Origin: Zerene cesonia
Lineage: Eukaryota; Arthropoda; Insecta; Lepidoptera; Pieridae
NCBI RefSeq assembly: GCF_012273895.1
Contig: NC_052108.1
Span: 5,642,001 to 5,706,000 of the forward strand
Direction of reading: 5' to 3'
Length of the DNA stretch: 64,000 nt
In this document: positions 51,967 through 63,884 of the stretch, one piece after another
Position numbering within the stretch: position 1 is the stretch's first letter
Layout of the letters: each line of letters opens with the position of its first letter
The notes under the pieces: generated by a model
Databases searched by the model: none
Seen by the model: only the letters and a program-made list of their open reading frames with translations
What the model was told of the DNA's origin: nothing
Program-made: the position numbers and the translations under genes

Positions 51967-53065
51967 TAAAATAAATAAAAATTAAAAAAATATTGTACAT
52001 AAAGGTACCTACATTTTGAAGAACTTAATTGACAATGCTCTTGTATTATTTAGAATCTAAGTTTCTAGCTAGTTTTATAATGTAGATATATGCGAAGATT
52101 TTAAATGCAATAGTTTAATGTATATTCGATGAAAAGAGCGAAAATAAACTGATTAATTTAAATATATTACATATATGCCACAAAATTGACTATTGCGTAT
52201 GCGCCGGATCACGTGTTAGCCTTTTAAAGTCAAAATAACTGTCCATAGCGTATAATAAAGTTCCTCAAGATACAAAAATTTTCCACTATGAATTAATCAG
52301 AAATAAGACAAGGCAAACCAAGAAGGTTCTCTGATTTTATGATGATGGCTAAATATGTAAAATGTATGAATTCACATTGATTTATTCTTCCTACGTGATA
52401 GCTAAGGGTTTTTGAGAGTCGCTGTTTTATGTAACTAACGGATTAAATTAGTGAAAGAATAAAGGAATTTAATATGATAGATATTATAATAACCTCATTT
52501 GAATTGTGAGAAGTAGACCAAATTTAAAATGGACCATATGTAAGACACCAGCTTTCAAATAAAAAGACAAGCATAATTATCAGTTCTCTCAGTTACTTAT
52601 GAGGTGATAAACACTTAAAATAATACAATTAAATTGAAAACCTCTTTTTTGGAAGTCAGTAACAAAACATGGTAATTATTTGTTCTATAATAATATAAAG
52701 TTAGAGTTTTTGTTTGTTTGAAGGCGTTAATCTCAGGAGATATGCAACTGATTGCAATATTTATTTCACCGTTGGATATATAGGTGATGAGTACTATACT
52801 ATATAGCCATATATGAGTAGGTACCAACAGCGATGCCGGGGCGTACTACTAGTTGTAAAATAAAAACGTGTCTATTTCAATACCACTATGAATGTTAAGT
52901 CAGAATAATATGATTTCTGTTGAGTTAGACTTTAGAGGTCACTTCGTACAAGGAAACAAGGAATTTAATCAACAGGTGGCAACAGTGAATACAAAAAAAA
53001 ATGAAAATAATAAAAGTAAAAAATCAATAGCAGAGGTAGCGGTGAATGTCCTATCCTATCTTATT
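51967..53065. other. Intron-like AT-rich DNA, no gene seen
   Basis: No coding frame of note and no further repeat recognised. Confidence 0.55.
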
Positions 53066-53288
53066 CTACTAATATATTATATATCCTACAGATATTATAA
53101 ATGCGAAAGTTTGTAAGGATGTGTGTGTGTGTTTGTTACTCTTTCACGCAAAAACTACTGAACCGATTGCAATGAAATTTGGTACGTAGACAGCTGGACA
53201 ACTGGAATAACATATAGGCAACTTTGTATTCCGATATTCCTGCGGGATACGAACTTCCGCGGCTGAAGCCACGGGGCGCAGCTAGTTT
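53066..53288 (+). mobile_element. Helitron-like lepidopteran repeat, copy 4, near complete
   Basis: Begins 'ctactaatat', appears to carry a short extra segment, then 'attataaatgcgaaagtttg', a GT microsatellite (about 53120-53132), 'actgaaccgattgcaatg', 'tttggtacgtagacagctgg' and 'ccgatattcctgcgggatac'. It ends with a 'ccgcggctgaagccacgg' hairpin and GGGGCGCAGCTAGT. It is the most complete copy here and shares its 3' end with the copy at 28224. Confidence 0.78.
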
Positions 53289-53894
53289 TTCATAATATGA
53301 ATATTTTTAGTACGGAATCAATACAAATATGTTTTATATAACTTCATTGCAGGAGTGAAATTGAGCAACAACAAAATTATCGAAGGAAGAGGGGGATATA
53401 GTGAGAATGAGGAAGGAATATAAAATACAATCCTTTGAGTCGCAAGATCATTATCCTTTTCTTTTGTATAAAGATCTCATTTGAAATATTATGTTAAATT
53501 TGGATAGTATTTAGCATTGCACAATGCAGATTTTAAATAAAATAGTAGGCTATTATATATTGTGCTAGTATTATATTGTAACTTATAATAATTTTCCCTA
53601 TTTACACACATTCCCTATTTACTCAAAATGTGTATGAAACTGTAAAATTAAGGTTAGAGAGGCTTTGCGCATCGAAACTGTTTATATTGCAGAAAACACT
53701 GAACTCAAATCAAGACTATAATAAACACTATAACATTTTGTGTTGTTTTATAACATTTCATGTGTGGTGTGCCAGTTATATACCTATTATATAAGTATTA
53801 TGTAATCATTTTGAGAATTAACACATATATTACCTTCGATTAATATAGTACATATAAAGAGAACATTATAAATTATATAGTTTTATATTAGATC

Positions 53895-53971
53895 ATATAT
53901 TTATAGTCAATAGCTCTGCCTCGTGCACTAACATAATGCTTGAAGGGATCGTGTTTTCACTTCATTCCGTA
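53895..53971 (+). repeat. 77-bp sequence left of gap, repeated right of gap
   Basis: Identical over 77 bases to 54972-55048. Both copies abut the N run, which is what overlapping contig ends look like. Confidence 0.93.
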
Positions 53972-54971
53972 NNNNNNNNNNNNNNNNNNNNNNNNNNNNN
54001 NNNNNNNNNNNNNNNNNNNNNNNNNNNNNNNNNNNNNNNNNNNNNNNNNNNNNNNNNNNNNNNNNNNNNNNNNNNNNNNNNNNNNNNNNNNNNNNNNNNN
54101 NNNNNNNNNNNNNNNNNNNNNNNNNNNNNNNNNNNNNNNNNNNNNNNNNNNNNNNNNNNNNNNNNNNNNNNNNNNNNNNNNNNNNNNNNNNNNNNNNNNN
54201 NNNNNNNNNNNNNNNNNNNNNNNNNNNNNNNNNNNNNNNNNNNNNNNNNNNNNNNNNNNNNNNNNNNNNNNNNNNNNNNNNNNNNNNNNNNNNNNNNNNN
54301 NNNNNNNNNNNNNNNNNNNNNNNNNNNNNNNNNNNNNNNNNNNNNNNNNNNNNNNNNNNNNNNNNNNNNNNNNNNNNNNNNNNNNNNNNNNNNNNNNNNN
54401 NNNNNNNNNNNNNNNNNNNNNNNNNNNNNNNNNNNNNNNNNNNNNNNNNNNNNNNNNNNNNNNNNNNNNNNNNNNNNNNNNNNNNNNNNNNNNNNNNNNN
54501 NNNNNNNNNNNNNNNNNNNNNNNNNNNNNNNNNNNNNNNNNNNNNNNNNNNNNNNNNNNNNNNNNNNNNNNNNNNNNNNNNNNNNNNNNNNNNNNNNNNN
54601 NNNNNNNNNNNNNNNNNNNNNNNNNNNNNNNNNNNNNNNNNNNNNNNNNNNNNNNNNNNNNNNNNNNNNNNNNNNNNNNNNNNNNNNNNNNNNNNNNNNN
54701 NNNNNNNNNNNNNNNNNNNNNNNNNNNNNNNNNNNNNNNNNNNNNNNNNNNNNNNNNNNNNNNNNNNNNNNNNNNNNNNNNNNNNNNNNNNNNNNNNNNN
54801 NNNNNNNNNNNNNNNNNNNNNNNNNNNNNNNNNNNNNNNNNNNNNNNNNNNNNNNNNNNNNNNNNNNNNNNNNNNNNNNNNNNNNNNNNNNNNNNNNNNN
54901 NNNNNNNNNNNNNNNNNNNNNNNNNNNNNNNNNNNNNNNNNNNNNNNNNNNNNNNNNNNNNNNNNNNNNNN
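53972..54971. other. Assembly gap, exactly 1000 N, probably spurious
   Basis: A round 1000-base N run between two identical 77-bp flanks. The simplest reading is that the contigs overlap by 77 bases and no sequence is missing; a true tandem duplication with missing DNA between is less likely. Confidence 0.9.
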
Positions 54972-55048
54972 ATATATTTATAGTCAATAGCTCTGCCTCG
55001 TGCACTAACATAATGCTTGAAGGGATCGTGTTTTCACTTCATTCCGTA
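54972..55048 (+). repeat. 77-bp sequence right of gap, second copy
   Basis: Second copy of 53895-53971. Beyond it the right side continues with new sequence ('acatgtctttcgatctcacc'). Confidence 0.93.
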
Positions 55049-56039
55049 ACATGTCTTTCGATCTCACCCGTCATAAATAATATCTGACAGTCAAATCTTA
55101 AGGTAATTTGTGACGATTTTGTCGCTCATTTAATATCCAAGGAATATAAAGTACAGACGGAATCGTTTATATTGCAGCTGCAAATCAAGAGAATCTGACT
55201 ATCAAAGCGCGACGCCATCTTTTACTCGAAACACCGACTTAGTATTCATTATTATAGCAAACATAGTAGGTGCGGTAAATTGGTGTAGTTGCAAACCGTC
55301 TGGTTCCTTCAATGATCACGGCGAAGATGCCGGGACCCGCTAAGCATTTGCCCATATCTAAATAATATTCAAATTTCTACGCTATATGAATTATTTACGC
55401 CAAATTCCATTTACAATATACCTACTTGTATTTTGCAAAGTTTAGGTACCTACTGAATATTGTATTCGAAGTGAGATAACAGTTTATTTAAAATTTTTAT
55501 ATGTGAATACAATTAACGGATGCGGGACTAACGGATGAACGTTTTATTTACGGAATAAAGTATGTAAACGTATTTTCGATTCAAATTCAGTTAAACATGA
55601 CAAGAGTACAATTTAATTTATTTCATTTATACACATAATCAACCGCTTTTCAAGACAACAGACGTGATCTTTCTTTTTTTATGTAAAGTTTAAATTGCGT
55701 TTTTGCTATCGAGGTCTTAGAGTCGGGTGCAAAAATGTTTATTTCATATTTTGATTAAGATAAATTTGCGTAACATTGTCCAGGGTTATGAGTGGGATTA
55801 GTGTTACATAATCATGACAGGTATGACTTCTAATTTCGTACTTTATAAGTACTGGAAGGGAAACGTCTTATTGTAGGTGCTATCCACCTGATGGTATCAT
55901 CATCTTACTCTCATATTCGTATCATATCGCTTAGTGTACACTTTTATATTAAAGAGTTCTAGAATTATTTGCCTTTGCCTAGGCCTATGTAACAATTATC
56001 AAGATTCGCAAAAACATGATTAAATTAAGCGGACTTAAT
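55049..56039. other. Non-coding DNA with an old repeat fragment
   Basis: No coding frame. A 'tatccacctgatggtat' word near 55880-55897 resembles part of the repeat described at 56040, but is too short and diverged to delimit. Confidence 0.45.
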
Positions 56040-56131
56040 ATTTTTTTTTTTCTACATCAGCATTGGAGCAGGCGACGCCCGGGATGGTAGGTGATAGTCG
56101 CCGGCCATGACCATTCGCAGCATTAGGAGCA
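56040..56131. repeat. Degenerate lepidopteran interspersed repeat with poly-T start
   Basis: A T tract followed by 'gggatggtaggtgatagtcg' and 'ccattcgcagcattaggag', matching in order a widespread lepidopteran repeat (poly-T, 'cctgatggtaagtgat', 'acccgcaacaccagagga' as I recall it). Diverged, no ends or target duplication visible. Confidence 0.45.
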
Positions 56132-59100
56132 TTATATATTACTGACTGTTATGGTGAGTGTAGGTAAGCTTTTCGCTTATAGGTTCATATATTATAATAG
56201 CTCACAAACTCAGAAACACAGGTTCAACAAGAGTGTGGTTTGGGACAAGAAATACTATTATGCATATTTGATTATTAATTGAAATTGAAATTTCGTTATT
56301 GCATATAAAGAATTAAACTCGATTGATCAGAGATTAAAAAAAAAATTAGTAACATTATTATACATGAAATGACCAAATGTTACATTTAGTGTTAATAATA
56401 ATGGTTTAACGCAAAAGCCATTTGATTTTTCGAGAGGCATCTAAACTATGTGCTTTCAAAACTCCATGTAACAACGTAGTTGTATAAAAAATTATGACAA
56501 GACGATGATCATTCCGCTTCAATTACGGCATCGAGTGCTTTATTAATAGTATTAAAATGGCAGCAACTTATCCGAATAATTTCGACTAAACTTTTGCGGA
56601 GCGTCGATGTTTTTTGTCATCGCGGCAGTACCAAACTCTATTTCACGCAATTATAGTCCAATTCAGTTTCAGTCACAATTCAATAACAATATAGTTAAGT
56701 TATTGTTAAATTTTTGCAAGTTTACAATTACCCGATCTTTATCGTAAATCTGTGTAAATTTTAAATAAATCCACGCTTCGATATGCCGTATTTTCTTAAA
56801 ATTACCACGATTCTTGTTAATCTAGCTTTAATTTATAGCCAAGTTTTAAACGGGCTTCTTTTCTTTTATTATTTTCAGCGTCATTCGTTGTTGTATAAGA
56901 AATTTTGTGTGAAATGCATCTGACGTTCGGTCGTTCACCAAATACGGTCAAAATTTACGATCAAGCCACTTTGAATATTTAGAAGGATTACACAAGTATA
57001 GGTAATTCGGTGATAATAAATGTTTACACATAGTTGATTTATATACCATTATAGCCTTTCGGGGAAGGCAGGTTGAACATAAACTCGGACGAAATTAGAC
57101 TCAGAAGTAAGTCGATTTTTCTTAAACAATGAGTAGTTAACGTGTTAATGTCAAACCGTTGTGTTGAGCGGTCGTGGATACCGTGAAACATAATTAAGTT
57201 GCAATCTCAATAGGCAGTCAAAGTAAAAATTGCTTCATTCCTTGTATTCGGATGCGATAAGCAACAATGCATACCTACGTAATTTTTGTGTATTACTTTA
57301 ATAATAATTTATCGTAATCAGTGAATTAATTGTTTAGGTATCATCATATTACTAGATCATGTCATAGATAAATAAATAATTTAAGAGGTAAAGTGTAAAA
57401 TCGTGCTTTTTACGCCAATTCACAGTAGGTATAACCCCGTCAAGTAGATATATCTAATATGTATGGACATATTTTATTTCGTATACAGTTATCATGAAGA
57501 GCTTTGTTTCTCATAATACATAAACATACGTATCAATTAATATATACAAACTGCTTTTATTTTATATAAGACATATAATAAATGTTATCATAATACATGT
57601 CGCCCTAAAACTTGTTCTTTAATATTGTATATTAAACTAACAGTGTAATTACTTATATTATAGATTGATCATTTACGCTTCTGTTCAAGTTTAAGAACAT
57701 ACATACAAGAACTAGTTATGCTACCAACTAGAAAGAATTTTCATCACTAATTTAGATAAGTGTTTGCAAGAACTATCAAACAAGAGATACATATATCAAA
57801 ATTATAACTATTTTATTAAAAGCATATTAAAGTGACAACTCGCTCTATGAACAGCTCAAATAATGATAAAACAGTTATAAAAGGGACAATAATTTCATGA
57901 CACTTTTGCTTATCATCATCCATTTAAGATGGTAATGAAAATGTAGTGTCGGGCGTGGCAGCGGTTTGCGCTAACCACTTACGTTGGTATACCTTATAAC
58001 ATTTTGTTACCGATTTTCTAATTTGTACACAACAATCTTATTCATTCGTGTTTAGTTTGGGAACTAGAAAATTTAGATAAGTAGGGTTAATTTAGAATAG
58101 AATGCCATAAAAGTATCTCATAAAAAAGCCTAACTTCAAAAGCTTCAAAAAAGCCTTAAACTTACTATAGCGTTAACCAAAGAGAAGTTTTAACACAGTA
58201 CTTATACCTACATGTACAAAGCTGTGCTAGATATGTATATGTTATCTCTCTCTATTTAGACTGTAGCATAACCCGACAATATACCTTTCTTAAAAATTTT
58301 GACAACAATAGATATTTGATAAACAAGTTGTCAAATCAATTTAATACTTAATACAAAACGCTTATTCATTCCAAAATGTAATATTTAAGTTTTATTAAGC
58401 CGTTTCTCAAATGACGACAAACAATTTCGAAACCAGGTAAGTTCGTCTAACAAGCCCTTAGAAGAACATTCCACACGATGTACGAGTAGTACCGTACAGA
58501 TAATTATCGCTAATCTCAGAGTTGTTTCCTTTTGTTAGCGAAACGATTAAAATAATAATCACAGCTTTACTCCGGTAATGAGACGTTCTGGCTCCATAAG
58601 ATGTAATAACTAGCTGTGGACACAGGCTTGTTTCGTCAATATTTTATAATCATTTCTGGAACTCAAAAGAATGTCGTAAATCGAACACCTATCTAATGAT
58701 TTATTCAACAAATTCATGCTTTAAATCACGACTCGATAATCAGAGCACACATTTTAACGGTATATAGTAATGCATTACAATTCATCGCAAAAATCAATAA
58801 TGTTACAAATTGCACCGTGACCGCAGATTGGAAAGTAGGTATTAATAGATACGTTTGTCTTAGTTTTCCTTATAGGTGATTGAACTTATGATGTATCCAA
58901 GAATAATGATAGTGAACACATAAACGTTAGGTGCACGAATGTGGAGAGGCAGAAACAAGATATTAACCTTTGTTATGGTAAAAATGTTACTGTTCTTAAA
59001 ATTATGTCTGCACAATGTTTCTGCTATGTAGGTATATAAACACACGCACTCGCCAGGCACGCACATTAAAATAAGTTATAGAATTTGCTATAGTCTGATG
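56132..59100. other. Intron-like AT-rich DNA, no gene seen
   Basis: No coding frame of note; no RNA gene or delimited repeat recognised. Confidence 0.55.
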
Positions 59101-59112
59101 TTTTAGTGTTAG

Positions 59113-59330
59113 TTATTATCATCAGCCCACATTTGTTCCTGATGCAGGGGCACAGGCTTGCTATGATGTTATATAATTATATATAGACACTTGGTTGTAC
59201 TCCACAGATGAGCATGAGCACGGTAAGTCAATGGCCGCAAACCATCCGGATCTAATTACCAACGTTGTGTCATTAAACACCGCGGGGAGGGCACGTCCGT
59301 CTAGGAAATGGAATCGAATCATTAGTTGTT
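59113..59330 (+). repeat. Degenerate lepidopteran 'catcagccca ... ggggcacaggc' repeat
   Basis: 'ttatcatcagcccacatttg', 'tgatgcaggggcacaggctt', then further along 'caaaccatccggatc' and 'gggagggcacgtccgtctag' follow the block order of a repeat common in moth genomes as I recall it. Diverged; no ends visible. Confidence 0.45.
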
Positions 59331-59478
59331 TGATTACAAAAAAGGCTTAATAGAAATATAATAACGGACGGAGAAGAAATTGTAAAAAGATTGTAGAGCG
59401 ATCCAATAATTGGCGGTTATTCGTCGATACGGTTTGGAGCGGGTAATGGGCTGGGATCTCCGACGTGACTGCGAGACG

Positions 59479-59506
59479 CCCTTACCCCCTTACCCCCCCT
59501 CCCCCC
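59479..59506 (-). other. Potential G-quadruplex (minus strand), i-motif on plus
   Basis: Plus-strand C runs of 3, 5, 7 and 6 separated by TTA, TTA and T; on the minus strand this reads G6-A-G7-TAA-G5-TAA-G3. It fits the usual four-tract quadruplex pattern with very short loops. Confidence 0.7.
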
Positions 59507-59871
59507 TTAATTGTATTACAATTTAGCAAAATTTTGCTCATTTTAAGCTGCGTTGCGAGTGTCGATTGAAAATTATGCTCGTGGTATAAACAATTTATGA
59601 AATTACTTTGTCTTATAGTAATTATAAGTACAATTTATCAACTTCGTTTTTTAATTACATGTAAACGAGATTTTTTATGAATATTTCGATATTACAGAGT
59701 TCATAGAAAATTTATTCAGAGTAGCTATTGTATTACTAAGTCGTTTGAATGAGCTGTTGCGATAATCTTTGGTAATAGTTCCAACTCCAAAATTCTTTCA
59801 ACATTGGACATGCATGTAATTCCCGAGTGTCTATATAAATGTATCACAAGAAAGGTTAGAGTGGGCTGCTA

Positions 59872-60024
59872 TTTTAATCAGCTCCCGTGGCCCCTTCACT
59901 CAAGTGGCTAGACGGAACACAGTGGGGTTTTGGTCGGTAAGAATCCGACATAACCCACGGCTCCATCCCCGGGGGCAAGATTTCCCCACTATAAAAAAAA
60001 AAATAAAAAAAAAAATAAAAAAAA
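59872..60024 (+). mobile_element. SINE with A-rich tail and 14-bp target duplication
   Basis: Flanked by perfect copies of AGAGTGGGCTGCTA (59858-59871 and 60025-60038). The body of about 120 bases contains weak tRNA promoter-like boxes (TGGCTAGACGG at 59905, GGTAAGAATCC at 59936) and ends 'gatttccccactataa' followed by an A-rich tail broken by T. The tail and duplication are the marks of LINE-driven retroposition. The intact duplication implies a fairly recent insertion. Transcription from the boxes is inference. Confidence 0.85.
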
Positions 60025-60038
60025 AGAGTGGGCTGCTA

Positions 60039-60609
60039 GTTGAGTATAAATCTAATTTCCATAAATAAGTTTACTATTATTTGTCCGAGTAGGTACCTCC
60101 ATCGCCTCTGTAATGCTATGTACGTTATGTTTATTTTAAAATCATTCATGATAATTTTTATCAATGCAAAAACGAAAACTCAAATATTTTAATAAACCTA
60201 CATTCTGCAGACTAGAACGAATAGTACGTAAGTGAGTGGTGATAAGGAATTTACATATAGGTACCAATAGTTACAAATCAGTAAGTCTACTTATAAAAAC
60301 CTGTACCTACCAAGTATACTTAGAAGGTAAATTAAAATTATAGAATTCGAGTAAATTTTAAGATTTTACTCTTTTTTCTAATAACTGTTTAGTCTATTCA
60401 AATTATTCTTTAGTTAGTTCAATAGGTAATCATGAAAAATATCATACGATTAGTATTACATTTAATAGTTATATTTGTATGAATTTAAAAATAAACTCTA
60501 TGTTTATATTCTTTTCTATCTCTATTATTTATATCTCTTGTATGGGAACCAACTAATAGATAAATAAACAATTATGTGTATTACTTTATTATGTAACAAG
60601 ATAACTATC
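60039..60609. other. AT-rich DNA, no gene seen
   Basis: No coding frame and no repeat recognised. Confidence 0.5.
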
Positions 60610-60800
60610 TTCTGTACTAATATAGTCGTATCTACTATTAAAGGCTACTCGCAAAGGTTACTCGGTCCGTCCGTCTCTTCTTCACGCCATAACCACATAA
60701 CCAATATGGATAAAATTTGGTACGAAGATAGTTTACAGCTCCATAACGGACGTTAGATAGTTCTTATCCCGGAAACCCACAGAAACGGGAAATATGTGGG
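60610..60800 (+). mobile_element. Degenerate Helitron-like lepidopteran repeat, copy 5
   Basis: 'ctgtactaatatagtcgtat' start, a 'ccgtccgtctcttcttcacg' block, 'aaaatttggtacgaagatag' and 'tcttatcccggaaacccac' in the usual order. Closest in pattern to the copy at 1203. The 3' hairpin/CTAG end is not preserved. Confidence 0.6.
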
Positions 60801-62430
60801 AGTTTGATGAGTAAGTTTGATATCAGTATTAATGTATTTTCTTAGTGTTTGAGTTTGATGTATCTAAGGAAAGTGAAGGAAATGTGAAACTGTTTAACTG
60901 CTCATAATCGAAGTGAGAATTGCTATTCTAAGTATTAAACGATTCACCTATTTATTTCATTGGATTTAAAATTAGTCATTCCTTCCAGATTATTCGAATA
61001 TAAAGTATATATAAAAATATGATTATACATTAGCAATTTGAAGGTATTCTGAAAGTCTAGACTAAACGAAAATAAAAAGTTCTCGATTACACAATGCATC
61101 ACATGACATTTGAATATCCGTTATTCCTATCAAATATCTATTTACCCTTCAATGATATACCAAGCAATGGATCACGCTATCGGTTATATTTTATAAAAAA
61201 TCCATTGTATTATAACAAAAAGAGTTGTTTTCTGGTAAGCACGTTTTGCTGTACCGTGTTTAACAATGAAATAATTAGCTGGTGCCCAAGAAACGGGAGG
61301 ATTTTTTCCAACATCAGCCTTTTCTATTGTGCTGATGTAATTTAATATTTTTTGTAATGAGCTCTCGAATATTGAGTGGGTGGATTAAATACTTTTTTTG
61401 TTGAATTTCATGAAATGGTTCAATGATAGTTACGTATATCAGTTACCGAGTGTTTTCTGCAGGTAAAAGTAGTTATACATTTTCCTTAAACCTCTTGAGC
61501 TTGTACTTTCATTTCGTTTGTTAAATTGAATGATTTAGACGTGACTTAAAGAGGAGCTAATATAGGCTTTTTACATCTGTTATCGGAATAAGAAAGTTAT
61601 CGAAACAAAATACGTGGTACTGTTGTTGACATCTAACATTTAATAGTGAAAGCACAACATAATTTTATGCTTTAGACGAGTTTTTAATATGAGACATGTC
61701 TCCTAAAAGTAAAACAGCCTTCCCATATTTCAATTATATAAGTTACTAATAACAAATAATAAGCACCGGCGTGTTGTGTTGTAAAACAAATGATTTAAAT
61801 AGATTTTGATGACATTTGTAAAATTTGAAATAATGATTATTCTATCATGTCATAATGGACTAATGATATAAAAAGAATATGTATTTATTGAAGCATTTAA
61901 CATTTTAAATATTAGAAATATTAATTTCATATTACTCATATGCTATAGATTGTGTTGGGCTTTACATCAAGCGATTGTAGCATGCCGTCACGATCGTTGC
62001 CTTGTGCATTATTGTATCACATGATTGAATATTAATTACGACTAGCAATCTGTTCTGCTTATTAGAAAACAAACAGTGAATACATTTCAATGACAGCACC
62101 ACCCACGAAGCGAGAAATGTATGAATTTAAAACGTGTTTTGTCTTACTGTAAAGGTGAACAATATCCGTCTTTCGTTATATGTAATTGACAATAGACTGC
62201 TTTGTTTTAAGCTTCAGGTAATTCGTGTTTGAACAGTGTTCATTTTTTTCCTCATCTTACCATTTCACTACAATGCTCACCTGCTCTTAATTCTTCTTAA
62301 ACTTAGCTGGAGATTTAAATAAATAAGAGAACACTTGAATGCTCTCAAAACAAAAATATAATTAAAAAAAAATCATAAAGAACTAAGGATAAAGGAACCA
62401 AGGAAACAAAAAATAAAATAAAAACATAAT
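60801..62430. other. AT-rich DNA, no gene seen
   Basis: No plausible coding frame; the 83-codon frame at 61094-61345 has no recognisable domain. Confidence 0.5.
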
Positions 62431-62450
62431 TCAATAATATAAATATTGCA

Positions 62451-62456
62451 TTTATT
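62451..62456 (-). terminator. Possible poly(A) signal on the minus strand
   Basis: AATAAA on the minus strand is followed downstream by a U-rich stretch (complement of 62403-62425). If real, it would be the 3' end of a minus-strand transcript entering from the right. AATAAA is common in such DNA, so support is weak. Confidence 0.18.
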
Positions 62457-63884
62457 TCAACGAATTCGGCAAATATAATAACTGTAGATAATAATTATGA
62501 TAATACTATTCAGTTTACAAGACTCGACCGATCGGCGTCGCCATCAGAGACCACATTCATATCACTGGCTGGCACTGGGCTTCAGTTAATCATAATTATA
62601 ATGTCATCTGAATAACAAGTAAATGCAGATTGCATAAAATTAGTTTATAATTAAATTATACAAATAAAAATAAAAATATCGGAAGTCGAAAAGGAGGCAA
62701 ATCCATCAACATCATCTGCCTGACGTTTATGTCTACGAAAACAAAATCGATAATAAAACTAAAGATCAAAAAATATATACAAACATAACATAATGCAAAT
62801 AATAAAAATAACAAAAGCGATATGCAAATAAAAGTGAAACCTGTGGAAATGTTTGCAGTGGATTAAATGTTGGACGATTTGTATGTGCCTAGGTTAAATG
62901 CGACATTTGCATTTCAATAGTGAAGTGGAGTATCTTGACACGGCGCTAAGACGGAAGGCAAGTTTTCACATAATAAATTTGAAATATAATGGCAACACCC
63001 GCAGCGCGTGCTATGATTTGCTTACACATTGAGACCGCACGAGCTTTGATATCATTATGTACAAGAAAACATTAGAAAAAAATATTTGCATATCGCCTAA
63101 CCCTCCAATTTCGAGCTACTCTTATGTAAATGCGTTAGAAACTGCAGCCGGCGACCCCACACGAATCGAATTCATTATAATGTAAAATACTACAAACTTT
63201 CTATGTTATGTCTGTATGTATTTTGTGCCCTTCAATGAACATATGCGAACTAATTAGTTACAGTATATCACAAGTTTTAAGATGCCTCTACGAAACGAAC
63301 AATATATTTATTAATATCTATCTATTCTATCTCTAATACTACACATCGTAGTACAAGTTCGCGAGTGGCGACCGCAAACAAATTTTACAAGTTTCTATCG
63401 TTACCAACTAATAGTATACTTTTACACGATTCAATTATTTACAGTGGAGCTACGATAATAATTTACAAAACACTTGAATCCTACAAGGCACCTTATTTAA
63501 ATAGTAATAAAGATTTCAGGCTTCGCTATGACTTTATATAATAACTAAAACGTTTTAAATTCTCTAAAATATATAATTTGGTTTTCATTACACACCTACA
63601 ACAATCGACGTCGCTAAAACCTAATAGGAGTTTTAAATATGAACAACTAGGAAGAATAATATTATGCAACAGATTACTATCAGCTATGCTGTGTACATGC
63701 GGCTTTAATTTTCAAATCGAATAAATATAAGAGAAAAAGTATGGAAAGTATTTTTGATTGGCACGTTATGAATAATTGATTATTCATGTGGAGCAAATGC
63801 ATATGCGGCAGATCGGTCCCATTAGATATACGACGTCCTTCACGCGTCCTAACTCCTACCATTGTTATGTTCGTTTTGAATTTG
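62457..63884. other. Non-coding DNA, possible minus-strand 3' UTR
   Basis: No coding frame. If the minus-strand signal at 62451 is used, this would be its 3' UTR; there is no independent support for that. Confidence 0.25.

Noticed and set aside
53936..55087. Long frames across 54 kb
   Set aside because: Product of the 1000-N gap and its duplicated flanks, not a gene.
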